In this document: one piece after another, positions 9,055-20,695 of the stretch
Layout of the letters: every line of letters begins with the position of its first letter
Numbering within the stretch: the first letter of the stretch is position 1
DNA from: Lumbricus terrestris
Taxonomy: Eukaryota; Annelida; Clitellata; Crassiclitellata; Lumbricidae
Direction of reading: 5' to 3'
Assembly: GCA_949752735.1 (NCBI GenBank)
Contig: OX457037.1
Location: 65,035,449-65,099,448 of the forward strand
Length of the DNA stretch: 64,000 bases
Notes under the pieces: model-generated
Told to the model about the DNA's origin: nothing
Database searches by the model: none
The model's input: the letters and a program-made list of their open reading frames with translations, nothing else
Translations under genes and position numbers: made by a program

Positions 9055-11816
9055 CTACAAAACAAATTTCATAAATAGCAACTACCGGCAGCTAGGTTCT
9101 ATACATTTAATACGGAATCTGCTTGACTAAATAAAAGTTACAAAACGTCATCAATCTTTCAAAATTTCTCAAAACCTTTTTCATCTCGTGGCCTTGCACA
9201 CTGGGAGTGCCTCTGAACTGTTCACCCTATTTGAGGCTCTTTATAAATGTTTTAATGCAATGCAATAAATACTAATGATACCGAAAACTAAGTAAAACTG
9301 TGCAAATGCACCATATGATCTTGAATCAAATGCAGATTTCATTAGAGCTTAACTTAACTTGATACATAGTAAGTCCAAGTTCTAATATTGAATAACAGTC
9401 TTCTGTGAAGCTGTACGCAACCTGCACTCACATAGAAATGACAGCTATAGGTGGGCTATTAGTGCATCTGTGGGACAAAAGAGCTCGAGAAATAACGCTA
9501 TACGTGAAAATATTGCTGATCAATACACATCCCGATTTGACAACATGGTAATAAATTGAAATAATTAATGAAACTAAAGATAAACAGTGAAATAAAGAGT
9601 TAACCAAATATTTCAATCTTAACAAGTCTTTACATAATGATGCTCTAAACAATTAAGCATACACAACCTATTCTGTATATAGTTTTTCAAAAATCACATG
9701 CTTTTTCTGCGATACAATAGCCTCCCTCTTGAACTCTCTCCGACACATTCCACTTCGGCACTTGAAAAGTATTCTTTTTGTGCTGGAGTCGAGAGCACCT
9801 CTGAGCAGTTTTCTTGAAGAGGTAGGCCTACTATAGAAATACTGGAATAAATACTTGAATGAATGAATAAAAGGCTGTCTGCATGTGTGTATGAGGATTG
9901 TAAAACACTGGCCAGTGGCCATCTTCATATCTATATCTATAAGAAAGGACTTGGCTATGTATGTATGTATATTTGTCCAGAATGCACGCTCACAGTTTTT
10001 GAGCTTTTCACTCCAAACCTTCACTACTATGTAGGTCTCGGCATGAGACGCAAAGTCGAGGGGTTGGCGATTCCCTACCACCATGGGGGCCAAGGTGGGG
10101 GCGAAACCCCCAATTTTTTTCCAAAAACGCAGCAATTGATATGATTTTTTAAAAATCTAGATAGAGGGTCATCAGAACCACCCGGATCAGTGGTTGGCGA
10201 ATCTCTACCACCATGGGGACCAGGGTGGGGAGCGGAAACACAAATTTTTGCTATAGGTTTCCATTCCCTTGCCATAGTTTCACAGTTAGACAAATTTTTA
10301 CACGGGTCACATCGCCTCCACCCAGCACACACCTCGACCCGCAGGGGCCGGGTGGGGTATTGGTGGGGGTGGGGGAGGGTGGGGAGGGGCGTGGGGAGAA
10401 AATTTTCACGAAAACTCAAATTTCACGGGTGTCGCACCGGTGGAGGTCGGAGTGTGGTGTGGTGGGTAGGGTGGGGTGGGGAGTGGGGGGGGGGTGAATT
10501 TTTGGGGGTAGGGGTGAATTTTTCCGAAAACCCAAATTTCACGGGTGGCGTACCGGTGGAGGTCGGAATGTGGTGGGGTGTTGTGGAGTGGGATGGGGTG
10601 TGGTGAGGTGGCCGGTAACCGGTCGAATCCTAAATTTCCCGGGCAACGCCGGGTATCCCAGCTAGTATTATATATCTTTAGAAGATCCCTTACCTTTAAG
10701 AGCTCCAACAACATTGTAAGTCTTCGAAAATCCCTCAAGATTGGTTGGCTCAAAGAAGATGTGCAATCGCTTCTGTCGACTTTGAGCGTCCTTTGTTGTT
10801 GTTACCACTTGTCGCAAGACGCCAGTTCTGTCATGTAACTCTTTGAAGATGCGACAGATGTCACCAGATGATCCCTTGCTTTTCATTTCCATACAGTACA
10901 TCTTAAAACTGTCAAAAATCGTTCGCCGTCTTTCCAATTCCTCCATCTTAACCTCAGTTTCTTTCAGCTTGCTTTGTTTAATTAGATCTAGCTCTTCCAG
11001 CAAATGACCTGTGTGCTTGTCTACAAGTTCCTTCAAAATCTGACCCCTCAAATTAATCGCACATTGTGTCTGTTCTATTTCTTTTGCTACCTCTGTTCTG
11101 CATTTCTCAAACTCTTGTTTTTCAGTCAAGCACCCATTCAGGAAAATGTCTATCTCATCAAGATTCTTTCCGATATCCTTCCGAAAGTCCTCGGCTACTT
11201 TTTCTATATCGGAACACTGGTGCGTTCCATGACCTTCGACATAACACATCATGCACAGGACGGTCTGGCAAGGTAGGCAGTATAACTTTAGCTGCTCCTT
11301 TACATGCTGCTCACATTTGCTTGGTCTGAATCTTCTGATGTCTTCCTCGTGCGTGGTTCCGCTTCCAAGTGCAGAAACATGGTGATCTCTGCTCAGCTTA
11401 TGTCTCTTATGATCGCGAAAGCAACGATCGCACAAGTAATCTCGACAGTCGGTGCAATACATCGTTGCTGTTGCTATATCGCAGACTGGTTCTTCGTCAG
11501 CGTTCTCTCTACATACATCACAAAGTGTTTCTCTTATCGACGGTTTCTGCAGCAAGGCCATCTCAACTAACTTCGCCATGAAGAAATTTTTCTTTAGACC
11601 TATGAATCCAGTCGTTGGAATGGTGAACTCTGTTCTGCAGACAGGACAAGGCATTTCTTCGCCTGGTTGCTTCTGTTTTCCAGTCAGTTGAATGCATTTG
11701 AGGCAGAAAGAGTGAATGCACGGCAGCACTCTTGGGTCGTCGTATACTTCGACACAAATGCAACATTCTGTGATTTCACTGAGCTTGTCTTCTATGCTGC
11801 TCTCTTTGGCAGTCAT
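7775..11816 (-). CDS. TRIM-type E3 ubiquitin ligase with NHL-like beta-propeller (RING, B-box 1, B-box 2, coiled coil, propeller)
   Basis: Two coding exons, 11816-10694 and 9054-7775, join in phase 1 (AAA G|GTAAGG to TTTTGTAG|AA) to give 800 residues. Residues 18-60 form a C3HC4 RING (C18, C21, C33, H35, C38, C41, C57, C60). Zinc-binding B-boxes follow at about 99-145 and 168-199. A coiled coil runs over about 205-310. A six-bladed propeller of the NHL type starts at 375. RING-TRIM proteins ligate ubiquitin and the propeller chooses the substrate or RNA; TRIM2/3/32/71 have this layout, but this propeller is divergent and I do not assign an orthologue. An acidic Ser/Glu/Asp insert of about 135 residues interrupts the propeller. 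The chosen start is the Met just before the RING; an acceptor 17 bases upstream of it implies a separate 5' non-coding exon. Confidence 0.88.
9055..10693 (-). repeat. TRIM intron filled with decayed repeats
   Basis: The intron holds two short LINE/SINE tails on the plus strand (about 9185-9270 and 9785-9875, gagcacctctgagcag then gaatgaatga). It also has a tandem pair of blocks with ctaccaccatggggg (10060-10140 and 10190-10260), and a strongly strand-biased G/T-rich block at 10340-10620 built on caaatttcacgggtg and accggtggaggtcgg. The block ends with cgggcaacgccgggtatccc, which resembles the repeat starts at 29383 and 41070 (tagctgtacccggc type). No exon is needed here for the TRIM frame. 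Confidence 0.65.
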
Positions 11817-11833
11817 TTTTTTTATTTCAATTC
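10694..11833 (-). CDS. TRIM exon 2: RING, B-boxes, coiled coil
   Basis: On the minus strand the acceptor tttcttggcag precedes gaattg at 11833. The start codon is at 11816-11814. The open frame upstream of it is intronic sequence that happens to stay open. The exon ends at 10694 before GTAAGG, phase 1. The few codons after that point up to 10668 are a read-through into the intron. Confidence 0.88.
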
Positions 11834-12289
11834 CTGCCAAGAAAAAGAAACAGAAAAATGTTATATATCTACACTCTACAGTCATGCAATTGAAATAAAG
11901 CATGTTTGTAGGTAAAAACTCCACATGCCATGTCCCTAAAATCATACAGTTGCATGGCCACACACTAGTTTAATCAGATTTAATAGTAGGGCTAAGTACT
12001 GCAAACGTTCACTGTATTCATCTTGCCTCATGGTGGACTGTGCTCTAACATACAAATGTTTTATCAACGACTGTTGAACCGTGTGAACCTTATTAGCCAC
12101 AACAATCTTCTCTCTGCCAACATATCCATGGCATTAGCTATGACCCATATGGACTCTACAGTCCCATGTGGGAATATGGATTATCCATAGGTTTTATATT
12201 TGGCAAAGCTCCTTCGTCTTTTGTCACGCTTCAAAGTCTGACAAAACGCAATAGTTACAAGTTGCTGAAATCTAATTTATAATGCCGTG

Positions 12290-12365
12290 ATTAGGTTGGA
12301 GCGCTTCTTAGTTGGTATCTGGAAGAGTGCTATACAAATTTTAGAGATGAATGAATTAATGTTGG
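12290..12365 (+). repeat. LINE/SINE 3' tail remnant
   Basis: ggttggagcgcttcttagt, then aagagtgctatacaaat and an imperfect ATGA run match the common tail of the window's LINE and SINE families. Confidence 0.55.
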
Positions 12366-12594
12366 AGTACACAGGTCGGCTTTCTGAAGAATTAAAGTAG
12401 GCCAAAGTTGGTACTTGCTGCAGCATCGTTTCCAAACGCGAAAACTTCAGCTACTTCTAAACATTTGCTGAATTCTGTTATCTCAGTCGTTCGTGTAGGC
12501 CAGATAAGCTATTCAATGAGTGAAATATTGTCCCAGAGGTTCAAATCACGACATGCTTCCTAAAAACATAAAACTGACCAAAAAATTGTCTAGG

Positions 12595-12800
12595 CCTAGC
12601 ACTGGGAGGCCTGGTTGATTGTCAATAGTCGAGAAGTCGGGGGTTCGAATGTCAACCCGATTTCTGCCCCACGTGCTCACTGCTCATCCAACCCAACTCA
12701 GCTGTTATGGGTGCGCTGTCGGCGGCAAGATGTCTAAGACTCTGGCAGCTGCACATGTACGCCAAAAGTTGAATATGGCGACGTTCGAATAGTAATAATA
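12595..12800 (+). repeat. Probable tRNA-derived SINE
   Basis: A tRNA-like box B (gggttcgaatgtcaaccc) lies at about 12640, preceded by a diverged box A-like stretch. A tRNA-unrelated body follows and the copy ends in a short AATAATAA-type tail. Its body differs from the SINE family at 33310 and 38268. Confidence 0.5.
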
Positions 12801-13310
12801 AGCCGCATAATAATTATAACAACACGAATTTATGGTAACGAATTGTTCGTAGAAATTGTAAGTTTAAAACCAACCTGTTGTTTTAAATGCTTCTCAGCAA
12901 ACCCTACTATAAGAAAAGCAGATTCAGAAGTGAAAGCGAGAGCATAGACAATGCATTCGTCAATTTTCAGAGGTCCGTAATATTATCGTATTGCGTCACA
13001 ACAATTTGTGATTTTCTGTCCTCTGTCGCCCGATTCTAATTAAAAGAATTCCGACCTTTCCAAGGTCTCCAAGTAGTCTTACTATTGTTTCTCAGGTAAC
13101 CATGCACAGATCTCATAGACATTCTTTAAGTTTAGGGCCTAAATGCTGTGTCTTGTCCTAATAATTATTGTGCAAGTGCGTTACTCTAATGCCGATCGAG
13201 ATGTGTCGCGAGAAAGTATGCGAACCGGGGTCTTCAGGTAATAACAGATAAACAGTAACTATTTAACTCCATTGAACTTTACCCCTTTGAAATTCTGCCA
13301 ATGCTTGCAG

Positions 13311-13648
13311 TTTGGCAGTGCCAGTCCCAAACCTGGATAAAGGAGATAATTAGATAGTGTCGTTATGCCCTTTGTTTCTTTATCTCGACCCTCTGAAAGT
13401 ATGAACAATTGAACATTCTCTTTAAAATCGTCTCTTACTAGCCTAATTCGTCTACTTGCAGATGTTTCATAAAAAGTTTATGTGTTAATGCTGATGGTCG
13501 TTTGAAGTGACAATATTAATTATGTTTATTAAAGTAGTTGAACCATATTTAGTGGACTTGGTTGTTGCCGTTTAATGACACCATTTCATATCAATTATGA
13601 TTATTGCTGCCCTCCTCATTTATCCAGGCTTGGACTGGCACTGCCAAA
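13311..13648. mobile_element. Small inverted-repeat element (MITE)
   Basis: Ends of about 35 bp are inverted copies: tttggcagtgccagtcc, then an (a)cctggataaa block on the left, and the reverse complement of nearly the same at 13614-13648. No convincing target duplication was found and there is no coding capacity. Confidence 0.65.
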
Positions 13649-15169
13649 GAACAAGTAGTGGTGGAGTTTGTCTTCACACTTCATATTTTGTTGCCACATG
13701 GTGTTATCTGTGAACTCTAAACAGAAGTCTACAGTATGTAGGCCTACTGGACCATGCCACTGGTGACTTTCCAAATAGGCCTATCTGAGCACAGATTAAA
13801 CAAACATTTACATAGCACTACTTTTAGGATAAACCTCAGCAGTACCAAACCAATATACACATAAATTATAATGGACTAAAAAATTACGGTCTCAGTCTTA
13901 GTGGTGTGTATACGCAGAAAAAAGGCTCAAGAGTTCTATTATCTCAAGTTGTATGGTTTTCCATTAAGCAATGGTCCAATCAGATGCCTATGCTATAATT
14001 ACCACAACTGCAAGAATGTCCGTATAGGATCCACATTTCCATAATGGGTCCATTATAATATTATGACCAGCACATGGTTCATATCAAGTGTTTGTGTATG
14101 CTGGGAGGGTGACCATGAGAAAAGAAATTAATTCAGTTCACTATGCATTTTCTTTTACGGTGAATCATCTATTACTGATGAATGAGTAGAATTTCTGCAA
14201 TCTTAAAAAGTTTTGCAGTGCATTGAGCATTTCAACATTCACTGCTACACTATTGGTGATCAAGAGATTAAACTTTATATAGCCTCAAAATAGAGACAAT
14301 AATTATTATAACTAGAACAGCTTCAGCATAATTGACACAATGCAGATAATTTTTGTGAACCTTGTGGCCTTATGTGTGTCTTTCACAACCTTTTTGAGAG
14401 CAATCTCTAGAGATATGAACATGGACCAACACAATAAGACTAATCATTATTCTCATTTCCAATACATGGACTATCATCATCAGCATCTGTTAAAAACATT
14501 AGAAAACGTAAAAAGATAAACAGCACTTCCATTAGCATACGTTTCGTTTGAAGATCATTTATCGAAATGCTTTATGAATGCAAATGATAGAGAGGATTTC
14601 AAGCTTGCATTGTCACGGTGGAAATTATATGTAAAAAAGTACTTTCTGTTTATCATCACTGGACAGATCAGCCACATCTGAGTTATACAAAACCATAATT
14701 ATAAGTAAACAAAGCAACAGAGTGTGCTGGTATTATTTTTAATGACATTTTCATAGCAAAGGTTGCAACAAAGCTAGTCAGAAATTCACACAGTTTTGCT
14801 TTGTCATTCCAGAATGGCCAAAAAAGAGCCATAAGCTTACAGTAGGCCAAGTTTCATAGCTTTTAGATTACTTCTGAGTAGATTACCTTGAAGGTGCGCT
14901 ATATGAAAATATCTTAATAACAATAATAATCAGTTTTGAGGTGTCATGCCTGGAATGGCCACCGAATCAACCCTTGAGCAATAAAACCTGATTACGAAAG
15001 CAGGCACATATTGTTCATACAGTATTATGTTTAAACTGTTCCTGGAAAAATATGATACAAAACTACACATTTTTTCACCAAAAATGTACTCATGTTGAAG
15101 AGGTTTCATATTATGTTCCATAATAATACTATTTGCTGCAATCTTTTATTCAATCATAAAATGCATTGT

Positions 15170-15390
15170 AAAGCACCTCTTCAAGGGGGCTACTCAGAGG
15201 TGCTCCCAACCTTAGCCCAGTCAAATAAAAAAAATTTAAATGAGAGGAAAGCCTGAGAAGGACTTTTAGAAAGGGAGCGGAGTGTCAGAGGAAGACCATT
15301 CAAGGTTGAGGATCCTACCACCAAGAGAGCATGGTTCCGCATAGGGGAAGTACCGAGCAAAATGGACTGAGAACAGACTTTGTTCAATCG
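15170..15390 (-). mobile_element. CR1/L2-like LINE, 3' end fragment
   Basis: On the minus strand a frame reads NHALLVVGSSTLNGLPLTL, a decayed form of the end of the reverse-transcriptase protein that is better kept at 29515-29965. It is followed by gggagcacctctgagtag and the shared tail. Confidence 0.75.
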
Positions 15391-17999
15391 ACTTTGTTCT
15401 TATAGGTTATAATTCTGCAATCATAATATTATTGTAATATGCCTGTAATACATATACTTCGGAGCCATACAGAATCTTTTAAAGATCTTTCCATAGTGCC
15501 CTGCCTCTTAAACAGTATGGCTGCTTATCAAGGTGCTCATCAAGGTGTAGAAATTGACAGCACTGCGTGTGTGTGCTTGTGTCTTAAAGCATGTTACAGG
15601 ATATGTGCAAATTGTAAAAACCAGCATTTAAGATAAACTATAATTTAAGAAACTGCTGACGATAAATTTTCAATTTATCATCACAGCGTATCATGCCAGC
15701 ATATCCAATGGCAATAACTGAGACTCGTAATTATTGGCTCCATACAGAACACAATTGGAATATGGGTTTTACATGAACTCCATGTAGGCATACTGTCAGC
15801 ATAGTGAACCAGTCAGTATGCTAAGGCTTTGAGAGTCTCCTCAAGGTGCAACACATTATCTAGTTAATAATACATTACAGATATCAACACCAACAACAAT
15901 GTAGAATAGCTGTAGAATATATTTTATCCTAAATTTCTCTTAAGGCTCAAGATTCAAATGCAAATTGAAAGCAGAAAACATTCCAAACCACCATATTCGC
16001 ATCCTTCCAAAACTCACTCTTATGTACAAAACCTATCAAAAGTCGAATCAAATTTACGACCGATTCTGTGCAGCTGCGGCGTCACAACCATTCCATAAAA
16101 AGTAGCCGAGTAAATGAACAATATTTTTGAAAAGTTATAAATCAACATTTTACAAGCATCTTACAAGTTAAATGACGTAAACATGCCTACACAAAGCTGA
16201 AAGAAAACCTTTAATAAACACTTTAATTATATTAATTATTTACCTTAATTATAGGGAGTGTTTCAAACACTTCTGCTGAGTAAACATTTTTCTGGTTAGA
16301 CATCCGACATTTTCGTAGAATGTTAAAACGGTCATTCTGACCTACATCCATACATGTTAAGTAGTCTCTCATAGTTAAGAAAATTACGTCTGGCTAATGA
16401 CCACAGGGATGCATTCTGTCAACAGAAACTTTAAAAGTTTTCTGCATAAACTAGTTAAATAAGAACACGGTCCAGCTACTGCGACCCTATTGTCCTGCCA
16501 GTCCAAAGTTTGATAATTATGAGGATGGCCATGCAATTCATCTTCATCGTCACAGAGAATTGTTAAACAGGAACCACTACTATTTCTCTTCACATACACA
16601 ATACAAGTATCAACTAGCCACCTCCATTAACATACACGCAAATATATTTTACAAAACATCTATGACCTAATACAAATCATCAAAATAGTACGGAATGCCA
16701 TGGACTAGTGATTTTTGGCAGCTGGCATTGCAGATACCATGGAATTAAACAATAATCATTAGAATCTGTTACTTTACTAAAGTGCATTGCCACGAAGTAT
16801 AATTATATCAATCTAGACAAACGCCAGACATACAGAAAATAAATAATTTGAAAATATTAACAATAGATGTCTTGGCATAAGCAGCAGAAAGAATCAAACA
16901 TGACTAGCCACAGCAGTAGCTACACAAATTATTAGATCTTAATATTCCTGCAAGACCAGGACAATGACATAATACAATTACAAATTCTTGTGCATAAATC
17001 TTTGCCACTAAACAACTTATTTAAAATAATCTTTAGACCACTGATATACTACAAAAATAGAAAACTGGAATAGAAATTCAAGTTACAACATAATCAGCAA
17101 CGAGAATTATAAAGTCAGTATAGTTCAACATTCTTATAGTCCTCTAAAGTTATATTGTTGTATCTATTAGAGAATTAGTCAGCATTTACTAGCGTTCTCT
17201 TGTAACGCAGAAAGTACGCATTTTAGAAAGTTACTACATAAGTATTTTCATCAAGTCCTGCACTCACAATTATCGCTCTGCACTGTTGCTTGATCATTAC
17301 AAAGTGGTGTCTAATAATGTATAATAACATGTATAATACTCAATGCCTAAATTCATTAAAATATTATTACGACAATGTACGTTTTAAGAAAGATCCTACG
17401 TAATGTCCCATGCAAAGATTAGAAATGAAATAAATGAATATACAAAAACACGTTAGAAGTGCAAAGATAAGACACAAAAAAACCTCGAGAATTTTCGATT
17501 ACAGTAATTTATCTTAAAGTAGCACCTATAGTAATAATACACCGCCTATTACGTAGAAAATTCACTGCAATTCTTGCGACAGAACTTTGCAATTTAAATG
17601 CAACATACAAAACTATCAGACAGAAACAGCTAGCATTCAAGTGAAGATTATCATAAAACAAGAACGGAAAATGGAAAAACACGAGAATATCAACTCCTAG
17701 AATTTAATATTCGTACTATTACCACAGAGTATGTGCTTTTCAAACTATTCTTGGAACTATGAATCTCAATTCCTAAAATAAAGCTGCAATACTTGAAACA
17801 AAATATACCCTTGTTCAAATAAGCCTAATTAAAGTGCAATAGAATATTTAAACAAGATAATAGCAAAATTGATCATAAAACGTAGGAATTGACGTAAAGC
17901 ATGTAATTTAAAACGCAACTATGAGATGAGTCATAGCCCACTGATTTCATATCTAATTAGGTCTTTCAACAACAGGTTGTACATTCCTTCGCTCTGCTA

Positions 18000-18245
18000 T
18001 GCAAGGTTGACTTGAATGTCTCTATGGCTCAAACTTCCCTACTGCTGCATAAAAGCTTCACTGTGGTTGGTCCATTTTTCTGGAATAATTTACCTAACAA
18101 TCTCCACAATGAACTTCTTGGTCTTTCTTTGCCCTATTTTTGCAAACGTTTGAAACCATTCCCCTTGATTGTGGTTTGGTGGTGTGAGGTCGAGAGCACC
18201 TCTGAGGAGTTCCTTTTGAGTGGTGCTATATAAATGCACGATAAT
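18000..18245 (+). mobile_element. CR1/L2-like LINE, 3' end fragment
   Basis: The frame reads FTVVGPFFWNNLPNNLHN, the typical last block of this LINE's ORF2 product. It runs on into gagcacctctgaggag and gtgctatataaatgca. It is 5'-truncated, as is usual for LINE copies. Confidence 0.8.
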
Positions 18246-19661
18246 TGATTACGAACAGAAACCCATCCAGCAGAGACTGCTTTCTTCTGACTAATATGAC
18301 ACAATGTGGATTTTAAGATGCATTCTCATTCCTCAAAGGCATCACTGACAAAAAGGCTTCCTTTATAAAACTACAACATACCAGATTCACATTGTAATAC
18401 AACATAGAGAAAATTCACAACACGAAGACACAGAAATCTCTGATACAAAATTGACTTCCATGTAAAAGAAAACATGAAATGCAATACATACATGAATACG
18501 AAGAAAAAATTATAAAAAAGCACTGATTGGTAACTGACTAAATTATTACCACTCTTACATTAAATTCTCATAATTTGGTATTGCATTGATCGAAATTAAA
18601 TGTTGCACTTATGGAGATTAAAATATTGCACAGCAACACTAATCACATGATCATAGTTGGCACAGGCAACGTGTACCAAGAGTAAAGAAGCATCTGTTAA
18701 AACTTGGGAGCACAGAACAGAGTGGATGCTCAAATTCAACCCAAATCCTCTTTCTGATTTTTTTGCCACAAATTCCTAGCCAACTTAACACTTTGGAATT
18801 ATTCAGCCTATTCTTTTCGTCCACTTTGTTCCTCAAATAGACTTGATCTTTTGGTTCTCCACACCAGAACAAGCATCCATGGCTTAGTTCCGATCTTTTG
18901 TCTCAATTGACCCGGATATGCTTGATCAATCTGTTGTGCTACCATTCTACCCAAGTCTTTCTTACTCTTTTCATAAAGCCTGCTTCTTTTCACAGAACCT
19001 TTCGTCAATTGGATCACTCCTGAATGGTTCACACTACTAGAGTCATTTCACAAATGCTTAGATACAAACAATACAATATTTTTACATACAATTAAATCGA
19101 ATAACCACTGCAAGCAACTGTCAAATATCTATAGGTTGTTGTTCTGATGGCAGCCTTTGCTGTAAATGAGTTTCCTGGATTTGCCCCATCTTCTCAGATT
19201 CCAAAGGCGATGGGTGAATCATTGAAGGGAGCACCAATGAAAATGTATTGACAGTTTATAATGAATTGATTTAGCATGGAAAGATGAGGACAATAAGTGA
19301 ATAATTATAGCAACACAGTAAATATTTGACATGTAAGTAACTACCAATACTTTTAAAACCAAAATAACAGGACGTAGTAGCATGGGTTACATTACAATTT
19401 CCTGTTCCACATTGCACTGTTCCCGTTAGCATTCAATCTTAAACTGCACAGCTTTACAAAAACCACAATAAAGTCATACATTCATACACCACGGTAATTA
19501 CATAAAGTAAGTAAGTACCCTTTACTCGAAATCTGTCAAGCACATATGCACTGCATTGTATACACTGATTACATATATTTCGACGTAAACAATAACAGAA
19601 CCATTGCGGAACTTATGGAACTTGACATCTGCATATAAAACACTGTTACAATACAAAACAA

Positions 19662-19667
19662 TTTATT
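19662..19667 (-). terminator. Candidate polyadenylation signal of the adaptor gene
   Basis: AATAAA on the minus strand, 292 bases past the stop codon at 19959. Placement is plausible but untested. Confidence 0.35.
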
Positions 19668-19958
19668 GCAACCAGAAAACAACATGACAGCAAAGGTAGA
19701 AAATATACATGCATTGGCTACAAAGGGGCCCTAAAGGGATGGACATCCCACTGGGGAGGGTCACCCAAGTAATAATTCCAAGAAAAAAATATACAAGATA
19801 GCCAAAATGAAACAAATGAAATCAAATTAGGTGATGACAGGTCGCAGAAAAGATTAAATTGACAACAGCATGTAGAGAAACAATGATTACATGTAGAGTG
19901 AACCTGTCAGGACTCTATCACAATGATTGAAGGCACATCTAAATCACAATGACAGCGT

Positions 19959-20695
19959 CTACAACCTCTCACTCGAGACGTCATCTGTTGCTGTTGCATC
20001 CACAAGTTCATAAATTGGTTCTTTTGGTGACCTGATTGGACCGGTGGAACTGCTGCCCCCACCAGTGGCGCTCGCAGCTGCTGCTGATCCGCCCTGTACC
20101 TCGTAAATTGACGAATAACCTGGGTCTGTGGTACCGCTAGGATCGGGGTTTGTGGTAGCGTTAACACGTTCGTCGTTGATTGTAGAGTACGGTGATTCTT
20201 CTGCTGTTGGCACCTCCAATGGTTGGGTTGAACTGTGACCGGAGGTTGTGTCAATAGGGTAGTTTCGAAGCATGGTGGATTCATAGCATGGATTCAAGAC
20301 CATATCTCCATTGGCCACTTTGGAATTCTCGCCATTCGCACTTTCACGAGAATTAGAAACAGGCGAGTCTTTATAATGCTCGTTAGAGACTACTGCAACA
20401 TTTCCTTTAGGCTTATGGACCTGAGTGTAGAGCTCAGTTACGTTATTGGTAGGTGCTGACGATCTAGACTCTCCATTGCAACTGGTATCGACCTCTTGCG
20501 ATTCGAGACCATCTTCAGGCAAATGGTTTGCCAGAGATGAATTAGACGAAGCGAGTTGACTCTTCCTTGATTTGTCGACTTTGGCATATTTAGGAATTTC
20601 ATTGGACGACTTGATTCCATTTGGAACGTCTGATTCAGACGTCTGCAAGGAAGACGAGTTTCTTTGAGGTCTCAAAATAGCGGATGACTTCTTAG
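19959..20695 (-). CDS. Adaptor terminal exon: nine tyrosines and stop
   Basis: The acceptor gttttcttctttag ends at 20696; the frame is open before the first listed codon at 20675. Tyrosine contexts in order are KYAKV, LYTQV, HYKDS, NPCYESTM, NYPID, PYSTI, GYSSI, IYEVQ and IYELV. A Gly/Ala/Ser-rich run precedes the last motif. The stop TAG is at 19961-19959. No domain apart from these linear motifs is seen. Confidence 0.78.

Larger units (their letters stand above)
13650..19660. other. Long gene-free stretch between the TRIM and adaptor genes
   Basis: About 6 kb of AT-rich sequence. The only recognisable items are a reversed LINE fragment (15170-15390) and a forward LINE fragment (18000-18240). 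Several small minus-strand frames (16384-16599, 18651-18872, 18808-19032) show no domain and no splice support. Part of 19.0-19.9 kb may be 3' untranslated sequence of the adaptor gene. Confidence 0.5.

Noticed and set aside
10190..10606. Long G/W/R-rich frames at 10.2-10.6 kb
   Set aside because: Produced by the G/T-biased repeat in the TRIM intron; no stops because of composition.
16384..16599. Minus-strand 71-residue frame with DDEDELHGHPH
   Set aside because: No homology I can recognise, no splice context and no start context; not supported as a gene.
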